From: Candidatus Bathyarchaeota archaeon
GTDB taxonomy: Archaea > Thermoproteota > Bathyarchaeia > 40CM-2-53-6
Reading direction: 5' to 3'
Assembly: GCA_005888755.1 (NCBI GenBank)
Contig: VBBQ01000029.1
Coordinates: 1 to 47,546, forward strand
DNA length: 47,546 bases
The notes beneath the pieces are model-generated. The model saw only the letters and a program-made list of their open reading frames with translations. It searched no databases and was not told the DNA's origin. Of the stretch, positions 41,148 through 47,546 are shown piece by piece (position 1 is the stretch's first letter; every line of letters begins with the position of its first letter). A program made the translations under genes and the position numbers.

Positions 41148-41306
41148 TTATCTAGCCTGTTCTGAGCGTTGGTATCTGCCAAAGGCATAGTGTTCAAATC
41201 CCGCGACCACGAAGTATCCTGTCGTAGCAACTGTTTGAGTTCCTCCGTTGATCAGGGCTGTTGAGAATTGACCTTCCTGGTGCCTAATTCGACCAAGACA
41301 AGCGCG
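41148..41306 (-). pseudogene. 3' remnant of a protein-coding gene
   Basis: On the minus strand a frame runs from an in-frame stop (at 41307-41309) to a stop at 41148-41150. The part from about 41273 down reads GQFSTALINGGTQTVATTGY and then FVVAGFEHYAFGRYQ, ending SEQAR, which looks like genuine protein sequence. There is no ATG, GTG or TTG in the frame, so it looks like the C-terminal end of a broken gene. The GH5 gene on the plus strand begins inside it. I do not recognise the parent family. Confidence 0.4.
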
Positions 41307-42845
41307 TTACTTCTCTGCTCCTTAGCGCTTCTCGGAATATGGGCTCTCCCCCACTTTCCATTACACGATCAACCGGCCAGCGAGCACGCGGATCATGCTC
41401 TCGCGATTTCAGTTATTTCGCCTCTTCTAGGGGTTTCGAGCGTCAGACTTGCTCCTAGTCAAGCCACCACTCGGGCATCGATGCTTCAAGGATGGGGAGG
41501 AATTACCTTGAATGAAGTCGTCGGCAGTAGCATGGTACAGAGATTGAGTCAATTAGGCTACAATACTATTCGAGTAAGTTTTGGAACTGCAACCGGTTTT
41601 CCATGCTTGGATGGAGATCTAGGTTCGTGGGATCCCAATCTGTTCTACAGTGTACTGCAGACGGCTCAAGCCCACAACATGACCGTGGTTCTTGACTATC
41701 ATGGTTACAATAATCCGGACGACGTCGCCTTTCAGCTCTGTTGGCTGAGCTTCTGGAGCGGGGTTCTGTCTACTAACTGGGGGTACAGCAGGATAGTTTG
41801 GGAACCGATCAATGAGCCTGCGGGCTCGGTTTCTATGTTATCCTCAGCGTATCAGGCATGGATTACCCTAGCGAGAAGTCTCGGCGACAAGCACTGGATT
41901 GCGGTCGAGAACACCATTAGCAACGGAGTGTGTAATTTTGACCCGTTATCAATTGTAAACTGCTACCCCGTGATAACTGACCCTCTGAACGAGACTTTTC
42001 TATCAATTCATCCATACTTGTTCTATGATATCTGGCTAAGCAACGGCTACGGAAACTGCAACACTGGCAGCACGAGTAGTTGGGGCAACAGTACTGCCGA
42101 GTGTGTCGCCAACATCTACAACCAAGGAATGCTTGGGGCAAGTATCGCCTATCACATGCCCGTACTTGACACTGAAGGTGGAGCTGTTTACTACAGTTGC
42201 AACAACGTTTGCGCTAGTCCACCTGACGCTGTGGGAACAGATGACGCTAGCTACTCGACAACTACACTCCACTTCATACAGTATCTCACGAATCAAATGC
42301 AATCGGAGAATTTGGGATGGATCTGGTGGGAAGCCGGGGAGGGGTCTTGTTGCGGCGCTTTGGAGACTTGGGGAAGCCTACTGAGCTTCCAACCAATAAT
42401 CCCGCCAGAATCGCACGATCACCCTCCAACTCTCCAAGCACCGAGTGGACTGAGCGTCGTCGCCGGATCCGTATTGTCGTTCCAAGTCAATGCTTCAGAC
42501 CCTAACATGCCTGCCCATGATCTGACATTGTCGTGCATCGAATGCCCGGTTGGAGCCAGCTTCCCGGAAGTCAAAGGCCCCAGCCCTGTCAGAGGGATGT
42601 TCACGTGGACGCCCAGTGTCACCCAAGCAGGTCAATCCTACAATATCACATTCACAGCGACTGATGGCGTTCGGAATTCAAATGCGATTGCGGTTGTAAC
42701 TGTCTATCCGCCGAACGGACATCTGCCCAACATTCCTAGCGGCTCCTCGCTCTTCGCCTCGCCGTTCGTATGGCTTGCGGTCGGCGGAGGTGCGGGACTG
42801 GCAGTAGTTTCAGCAGTTTTACTGTACCGAAAGAGGAATCTGTAG
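41268..42845 (+). CDS. Secreted GH5-family glycosidase, membrane-anchored
   Basis: This 525-residue protein has a signal-like N-terminus (TSALLLCSLALLGIWAL), a GH5 catalytic domain (about 70-370), an Ig-like He_PIG/cadherin-like domain (about 385-480) and a C-terminal membrane helix with a basic RKRNL end. GH5 landmarks are GYNTIRVSF, DYHG (145), the acid/base WEPINEP (Glu183), SIHPY (248-250) and the nucleophile DTEGG (Glu303). It would cleave beta-glucans or mannans at the cell surface. Several Cys suggest disulfides outside the cell. The start is TTG; no better in-frame start keeps the signal peptide. Confidence 0.88.
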   Translation: MTFLVPNSTKTSALLLCSLALLGIWALPHFPLHDQPASEHADHALAISVISPLLGVSSVRLAPSQATTRASMLQGWGGITLNEVVGSSMVQRLSQLGYNTIRVSFGTATGFPCLDGDLGSWDPNLFYSVLQTAQAHNMTVVLDYHGYNNPDDVAFQLCWLSFWSGVLSTNWGYSRIVWEPINEPAGSVSMLSSAYQAWITLARSLGDKHWIAVENTISNGVCNFDPLSIVNCYPVITDPLNETFLSIHPYLFYDIWLSNGYGNCNTGSTSSWGNSTAECVANIYNQGMLGASIAYHMPVLDTEGGAVYYSCNNVCASPPDAVGTDDASYSTTTLHFIQYLTNQMQSENLGWIWWEAGEGSCCGALETWGSLLSFQPIIPPESHDHPPTLQAPSGLSVVAGSVLSFQVNASDPNMPAHDLTLSCIECPVGASFPEVKGPSPVRGMFTWTPSVTQAGQSYNITFTATDGVRNSNAIAVVTVYPPNGHLPNIPSGSSLFASPFVWLAVGGGAGLAVVSAVLLYRKRNL

Positions 42846-42874
42846 TGACGATGACAGAGGCGAGGAACTGGAAG

Positions 42875-44800
42875 CTACTCTGTACCATCAGAAGGACCAT
42901 GTACGAGAGGCTGCGCATAAGCCTCGTCCACCTTCTGCCGCCGGAGGTGCAGGGAGTAGGAGCAAATCAAGCGGCTTATAGATCTCGGTTCGAAACGGGG
43001 TAAAGATCCTCGTCTCAGCATTTTTGCTTGGAAGAGATGTGAACCTTGACTGGCTATTGTCTTGGTTCTCCTTTTGACCAAGAGCACAGTAAGAACTGTG
43101 ATTGCCACAATTGCGGCGGCGACAGAGGTTAGGAGAAGAAGAGACCAGTTAACTGGTGGCGAGGTGTTTTTTGTAGGAGGTGATGTATTGTTTGTCGGAT
43201 TGCTCTGGGGTCTTATCACGAAACTATCTGAGAATTTGGCCGTGTTTTGAGTATTGTGGCTGAAAACTGATGGAACCCATGTGAAGGACACTTGAGTCGC
43301 GTTTACGGTCATCATGCCAACGCCGTTCCCCGAAGCCATATCCATAGGGCTGCCATTGACCCAGCAACAATCTGCCGGCGTTATCGTCAGTGAACCTCTT
43401 GCGCTCATCGCCTTGGCGAAATAATTGATATCGGGACGGCTGAAATTTAGTTGCTCGTCGCGTTGGCTGAAGACGCCCTGGATGACTTCTACAGTTCCTT
43501 TTCCGCGGGTGTAAACACTCGATGACCCATCGTTAGCAACACACGTGGGATCATATTTGATTCCAACTGTTGAGCCCGTAGGAGGTTCACTTGAGCCTAG
43601 GCATGTTAGCTGCTTTGAGCGAGCGTAAATGTGGGCATGTGCGTTGAGCAGAACGTCAACGCCATGAGACATTAGATAGGATTCCAGCTGAAAGTTGGGA
43701 TTGTGTCCGTTGGGCATACCATTACCCTCACAGCCGGTCGCGAGGTCGGGACTGAGACATGGCTTGTGAAAGGCGACGATAATCCAGTGACCCGCGGCTT
43801 TCGCGTCGGCGATAACACTAGTCAACCAGTTCCAGTGCATATCCAAATTTGACATTCCGCAAACCGAAAGAGGACAATAGTTGAAATTGACATTGGCAGT
43901 GGGATCAGTAGAGTTTCCAACGCTATCTGCCACTGTAATCGTAATTATTCGCGCTATCGGGTTCGCTGCTGGATAGTCAAAGTATCCTTCTTTCCCGTAG
44001 CACGTGCTGCTTTCTGAACAAAGTCCAGAGCCTACGAAGTTGATGTATCCGTTCCCGGCCGTCGCCGTCGAGTTGAACGCAGAGAGTGGCAGACAATTAT
44101 TCGCAATGAATGCGTCTATGTACCCGTCTTTCTGGGGCGTGGACGGATTGCCATCGTCATGGTTCCCAGTGATGAAGATGTAGGGGAAGTATGGATTGCT
44201 AAGCCTGTTCTGAACGTTGGCTTTGATAAAGTTGCACCAGTCAGCCTCGTTTCCAGTTGGCGGGTAACCCCTCGAAGAGCCATTATAGCTGATGTCTCCG
44301 AGGGCTAGGAAAAAGTCAGATTGTATCAATCGATTGCTCGAATTAGATGGGAGCAGCGACCCAGAATAGTACCCACTGTCCCCACCGAAATAGAAAGTAA
44401 AACTGACAGGGGGGGTAACCGAAACCTCATGCGATGGTGCTGCAAAGGCGACGACTCCGAGCCCTAGAATCGCAATCATTGAAACCCCAATGAGACGACT
44501 TCGGAGGCGAACAAGGGGCCTTTGACGCAGCTTGAGAAGCAGATGAATTCCTGAAAGGAACATAGCGAACAAAAAGACGATCTCGCTGAGCGGAAGTCCG
44601 GGAGAAGGTGATGGTTGGGATTGGTAGGTCACTGGACCAACAATTGCGACTCCCGCTCCTGTGTGAGCGTGGGCCGATGTAATTAGCGCGACTGAAAGAG
44701 GTAATAGTAGGCCCGCTAGAAAGGATCTTGTTCTCACTAGCGTATCACAGATAACACCTGATTCCCTTCCAGTCTTTTGTAGTTTTTGCAAACGGAACAC
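42875..44800 (-). CDS. Secreted, membrane-anchored calcineurin-like metallophosphoesterase
   Basis: This 641-residue protein has a hydrophobic N-terminus (FLAGLLLPLSVALITSAHAH), a second membrane helix near residue 75, a calcineurin-like phosphoesterase domain (about 130-480) and a C-terminal membrane helix. Metal motifs are FGGDSGYY, LALGDISYNG, ITGNHDDGN, VAFHKP and LNAHAHIYARS, all intact as in purple acid phosphatase-like enzymes. The GTG at 44800 has a GGGAGG Shine-Dalgarno-like stretch; a GTG at 44737 would give a shorter signal peptide. It is divergent from a related gene at 45021. The roughly 40-residue basic tail overlaps the region after the GH5 gene. Confidence 0.82.
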   Translation of the reverse strand: MFRLQKLQKTGRESGVICDTLVRTRSFLAGLLLPLSVALITSAHAHTGAGVAIVGPVTYQSQPSPSPGLPLSEIVFLFAMFLSGIHLLLKLRQRPLVRLRSRLIGVSMIAILGLGVVAFAAPSHEVSVTPPVSFTFYFGGDSGYYSGSLLPSNSSNRLIQSDFFLALGDISYNGSSRGYPPTGNEADWCNFIKANVQNRLSNPYFPYIFITGNHDDGNPSTPQKDGYIDAFIANNCLPLSAFNSTATAGNGYINFVGSGLCSESSTCYGKEGYFDYPAANPIARIITITVADSVGNSTDPTANVNFNYCPLSVCGMSNLDMHWNWLTSVIADAKAAGHWIIVAFHKPCLSPDLATGCEGNGMPNGHNPNFQLESYLMSHGVDVLLNAHAHIYARSKQLTCLGSSEPPTGSTVGIKYDPTCVANDGSSSVYTRGKGTVEVIQGVFSQRDEQLNFSRPDINYFAKAMSARGSLTITPADCCWVNGSPMDMASGNGVGMMTVNATQVSFTWVPSVFSHNTQNTAKFSDSFVIRPQSNPTNNTSPPTKNTSPPVNWSLLLLTSVAAAIVAITVLTVLLVKRRTKTIASQGSHLFQAKMLRRGSLPRFEPRSISRLICSYSLHLRRQKVDEAYAQPLVHGPSDGTE

Positions 44801-45020
44801 ACTATCGGGCCTCCCGCTTCTTCAAAAAGTCCAGGGAGAGAAAGGATCCCTGCAGTTTTGAAAGCCTCCTGTAAAACAAGCACGTTTAACCATCCAACCA
44901 ACACCCGGAATTTCCAGCTATTCACGATTGTATTGACGTGGATATCCTTCTATATCTTCTGCATAGGATGAGGATTATCCATGCTTAAATCCACCGAACG
45001 GGGCCTATCGGCGCAAGCAG

Positions 45021-47321
45021 TTGCTAATACTCCGCAGCAGAGTTTTTCTCTTCAGCGTCTTAGCGGTGCTACCTCTCATCCTATCGGCCTTCACGACCTC
45101 ACCAGCTACTGCGCAGGGAGCTGGGGAGATAAGTTTCGTATTCGCCGCCTCCGGAGATCTAAACAGCCCGATAAAGGGGGCCGGTTCTGACAGTCTGCGC
45201 TCGCTAAAGTCCCTGAACCCTACCCCTGACTTCTTCCTGGGGCTAGGTGACCTAAGCTACAACGCAAGCTACACTGGCACTAAATGGTGCTCGGACTTCA
45301 AAAACCAGTTTAGCAACATTGAGATCATCCCGGGATACCATGATACTGGAGATGATGCAAATCTCAGTGATACTTCTGCAACTCGAAACTATCAGAAGTT
45401 CATAGGTTCGACACCTCCGCCAACCGGGTGCCCGTACACAATTGACGGGGTTTCCTCATTGCCCCCGTGCGAACGTTTCGGCTGCGACTACGGTAGGGAG
45501 TACTACTTCGACTATCCACCCACTGGTGTCCCCATCGCAAGGTTCGTGATGCTGAGCCCGGATATCTACAACATTACCGGCAGGTGCTTTGCAAAGTGCA
45601 TCACGAATTCCACGAAACAATGCGACTCCTTCAGTGATTGCTGGAACTACCGCCAGTCTGATCTGAAAGACAAGGATTATACATACAATTATACGAATTT
45701 TGGAAATCACTATAATTGGACTCAGACAGTCATTGAGAATGCTCATGAAAACGACGAATGGGTCATTGTTGGGGTCCACAAACTCTGCATAAGCGCGGGC
45801 AGTGAAAACTGCGAGATCGGCACCGACCTTCTCAACCTCCTCCTAAGGGAGAAGGTTGATCTGATGCTGTCAGGTGACGACCACGCGTACGAGAGAAGCA
45901 AGCAACTATCCCTGAACTCTACATTTGTGAATGGCCAACCAATCTGTGATGGCGTTCCTCTTAACCTGAACACATGGGCAGTTTACAATCCAGGATGTGT
46001 AGTCGACGACGGGTCAAAGGGCTTCTACTTGCCAGAAGCTGGCACCGTGATTGTGATAACAGGTACCTTCGGCAGGCCTCTTTACAGCGTCAATGACACC
46101 TTTTCGAACGCGGACTGTGTCGGTTGCAATGCGGCCGAAGCTCCTTACTTCGCCAAGCTTATGGGACAAAATACTCCAGGGAACAGTAATGGGTTTGTCA
46201 CTTATGGAGTGACCGGCAAAAGGGGAAATGAAGGGAGAATAGATGTGCAAACACATTTCGCGGGCTCCTTTCAAGACGCGTTTAGCATAACGCCACCGCC
46301 TGTATCAACAGTAAAGTGGTCGCCCGACAACCCTAGCGCAGGGAACATGGTGTTCTTCTCCACCTCGACCGCTGGTGGAGTCCCTCCATACCTGTACAAC
46401 TGGAGCTTTGGAGATGGGGCCACGGCCACAGGTCCCACTCCAACTCACGTCTACGCGTCAATTGGCTACTTCAAAGTGATCGTAACCACGACGGACTCCG
46501 CTGGAAACTCTAGAACAAAAGGACAACTCTTGGGGATCGGTTCTTGGAATCCTGCGGTCCCTTGCAGCCCGACCCTGTCTACCTTAGAAGAGATGCTCGG
46601 CTCGGTAACCGTACGGAGAGTATCATCGAATCCGAACTCCACGGGAGCCGACTATAGCGGTGGGAGTTTCCAGCTGGAAGGCCACCTAACCTACGGTGCA
46701 AACCCTTCACTTTGGCCTTTTTCAAAGAGGCAACTGTACCCATTTTCCGCTCCACTATCTTCACCCTGCTCAACTCCTACAGGAATCCCTGCCTTCATTG
46801 AAATCAACAGCCTTACTGTTTCCTCGTTGGCCGTCTCCGATTGCGGCATCCGCTTCGATAGCTCCAACGGCGGCGATTCATTCCCCAACGGGCAGACCTT
46901 TTGCTCCACGACCTTCAGTCTCGCAAGCTCCACGCCCCCTTGTCCAGCCTGCTACATGCATCGGATATACGCAGTAATAGACCGAGACTGGAAGGCTGAG
47001 GGAATTGCACCTGCCTCGCCTGAGCAAGGACAAACAATAGACGTTCAAGGTTTCGTCTATTGGAACCCGCAGTGGGTGGAGCAGCCTTGGCATTCCTATA
47101 CCGGTTGGGAGTTGCACGTAACTGCATGGAGAATATCGACGACTCCGATTCCCGCTCCTGCTTCACTCTTCTCAGGTAATGGATTGTGGTATGTCCTTGG
47201 GGCCTTGGGGATCACCGTGGTGCTCGTGTCAGCCTACGGGACACGATTCCCTACCCGCATCAAAACATTCGTGAGCCGATCCAAATTGGCTGCTCATCGA
47301 CGACGTCAATTTTCATGTTAG
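45021..47321 (+). CDS. Secreted metallophosphoesterase with PKD domain, membrane-anchored
   Basis: This 766-residue protein has a signal peptide (VFLFSVLAVLPLILSAFTT), a calcineurin-like phosphoesterase domain (about 35-430), a PKD domain (SPDNPSAGN to TTTDSAGNS, with WSFGDG), an unrecognised beta-rich region of about 230 residues, and a C-terminal membrane helix with basic tail. Metal motifs are ASGDLN, LGLGDLSYN, VGVHKL and SGDDHAYERS, but the GNHD motif reads PGYHD, so the metal-ligand Asn is Tyr. Many Cys and Asn sequons fit an exported glycoprotein. The start is TTG at 45021. It may be less active than its divergent neighbour. Confidence 0.82.
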   Translation: MLILRSRVFLFSVLAVLPLILSAFTTSPATAQGAGEISFVFAASGDLNSPIKGAGSDSLRSLKSLNPTPDFFLGLGDLSYNASYTGTKWCSDFKNQFSNIEIIPGYHDTGDDANLSDTSATRNYQKFIGSTPPPTGCPYTIDGVSSLPPCERFGCDYGREYYFDYPPTGVPIARFVMLSPDIYNITGRCFAKCITNSTKQCDSFSDCWNYRQSDLKDKDYTYNYTNFGNHYNWTQTVIENAHENDEWVIVGVHKLCISAGSENCEIGTDLLNLLLREKVDLMLSGDDHAYERSKQLSLNSTFVNGQPICDGVPLNLNTWAVYNPGCVVDDGSKGFYLPEAGTVIVITGTFGRPLYSVNDTFSNADCVGCNAAEAPYFAKLMGQNTPGNSNGFVTYGVTGKRGNEGRIDVQTHFAGSFQDAFSITPPPVSTVKWSPDNPSAGNMVFFSTSTAGGVPPYLYNWSFGDGATATGPTPTHVYASIGYFKVIVTTTDSAGNSRTKGQLLGIGSWNPAVPCSPTLSTLEEMLGSVTVRRVSSNPNSTGADYSGGSFQLEGHLTYGANPSLWPFSKRQLYPFSAPLSSPCSTPTGIPAFIEINSLTVSSLAVSDCGIRFDSSNGGDSFPNGQTFCSTTFSLASSTPPCPACYMHRIYAVIDRDWKAEGIAPASPEQGQTIDVQGFVYWNPQWVEQPWHSYTGWELHVTAWRISTTPIPAPASLFSGNGLWYVLGALGITVVLVSAYGTRFPTRIKTFVSRSKLAAHRRRQFSC

Positions 47322-47521
47322 TTACGTCATTTGACGCGAGCGACCTAGCCAGGAAAACTAGATCAGCAGGGTCCAAAAATCCTGATTCCCACCTCGCTCG
47401 CATCAGCTTGAGCGAAGTTGAAACCCCTTAAACAGAGACCTTTCGAAATCGTTAGCAACAGAGAGAATGATTTGGGAAAGAAAAGCCCTATACGCCTAAT
47501 ATCCCTTTGTGGCTTCATGTG

Positions 47522-47546
47522 CTTATATCGAAAATGGAGGTGTGAT
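47522..47546 (+). promoter_or_regulatory. TATA-like element and purine-rich stretch at the window edge
   Basis: The sequence cttatatcg, then aaaatggagg, closes the window. The TATA-like box suggests a rightward transcript starting just beyond the edge. Between 47322 and this point nothing codes convincingly; a weak 6-bp inverted repeat (TCGCTC/GAGCGA, 47394-47415) is the only structure seen after the metallophosphoesterase stop. Confidence 0.25.

Noticed and set aside
41190-41208. tRNA-like TTCAAATCCCGCG stretch that could be a second att site
   Set aside because: The 5' side of the T-stem does not pair, there is no acceptor or CCA, and the same bases encode natural-looking protein on the minus strand (FVVAGFE).
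47394-47415. Inverted repeat after the last gene as terminator
   Set aside because: Only six pairs with a ten-base loop and no T-tract follow, so it is too weak to call.
1-47546. CRISPR array, transposase, rRNA or complete tRNA
   Set aside because: No regularly spaced direct repeats with unique spacers, no transposase or integrase motif and no full cloverleaf were found by eye on either strand.

Overview
The window looks like chromosomal DNA of an archaeon, most likely an aerobic, heterotrophic member of the Thermoproteota/Thaumarchaeota side; I cannot place it more finely from sequence alone. Archaeal signs are a GTP-dependent dephospho-CoA kinase (DUF359), a free-standing AlaX editing protein, a NikR-type regulator, an archaeal-type P-loop ATPase, DUF1616 and DUF309 proteins, TATA-like promoters, and many GTG/TTG starts at overlapping gene junctions. 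Oxygen-using enzymes (4-hydroxyphenylpyruvate dioxygenase, homogentisate dioxygenase, a LigB-like extradiol dioxygenase) and proline dehydrogenase point to aerobic amino-acid and aromatic catabolism.

Layout. 1-2.6 kb: a partial AAA+ ATPase and an archaeal P-loop ATPase, closed on the right by a 29-base copy of a tRNA-Leu 3' end (2590-2618). That copy may be the displaced attachment site of an integrated element extending left out of the window. 2.7-5.0 kb: metal homeostasis, with a nickel/cobalt-type permease divergent from a NikR-like regulator, a 28-bp inverted repeat between them, and a ZIP-like transporter. 5.0-7.5 kb: an ABC-2 exporter operon. 7.6-9.8 kb: nitroreductase, AlaX and an LsrF-like aldolase/thiolase.

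10.0-16.3 kb: a catabolic block with a haloalkane dehalogenase-like hydrolase, then hpd, a fumarylacetoacetase-family gene, hmgA and an iron alcohol dehydrogenase in one tight operon, then proline dehydrogenase. 16.4-25.2 kb: mixed housekeeping and metabolic genes, including small membrane proteins, DUF309, an aldo/keto reductase, a LarA-family (nickel-pincer) protein, a PPC-domain protein, an MFS carrier, a LigB-like dioxygenase, and DUF359 kinase translationally coupled to a bacterial-type GAPDH. A 361-base gap at 18786-19146 holds a T-rich tandem repeat and a GC-rich, hairpin-prone segment.

25.3-37.5 kb: a cell-surface glycan region. A leftward operon (nucleotidyltransferase, thymidylate-kinase-like kinase, AlkP-superfamily phosphodiesterase) lies head-to-head with a rightward operon (aminotransferase, sugar dehydrogenase and acetyltransferase resembling WbpE/WbpB/WbpD, two GT2 glycosyltransferases, a NodB-type deacetylase and a second thymidylate-kinase-like protein). 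DUF1616-type membrane and extracellular proteins follow. 37.5-47.3 kb: envelope and secreted proteins, namely a large GT-C-like membrane protein, a HIT-like protein, a PHP phosphoesterase, a secreted GH5 glycosidase that overlaps a broken gene, and two divergent secreted, membrane-anchored metallophosphoesterases.

No complete tRNA, rRNA, CRISPR array, transposase or integrase gene was found. The best candidates for something undescribed are the phosphodiesterase/kinase/nucleotidyltransferase operon with its second kinase in the facing glycan operon, the NikR-like/permease module with its 28-bp dyad, the archaeal homogentisate operon, and the paired secreted metallophosphoesterases.
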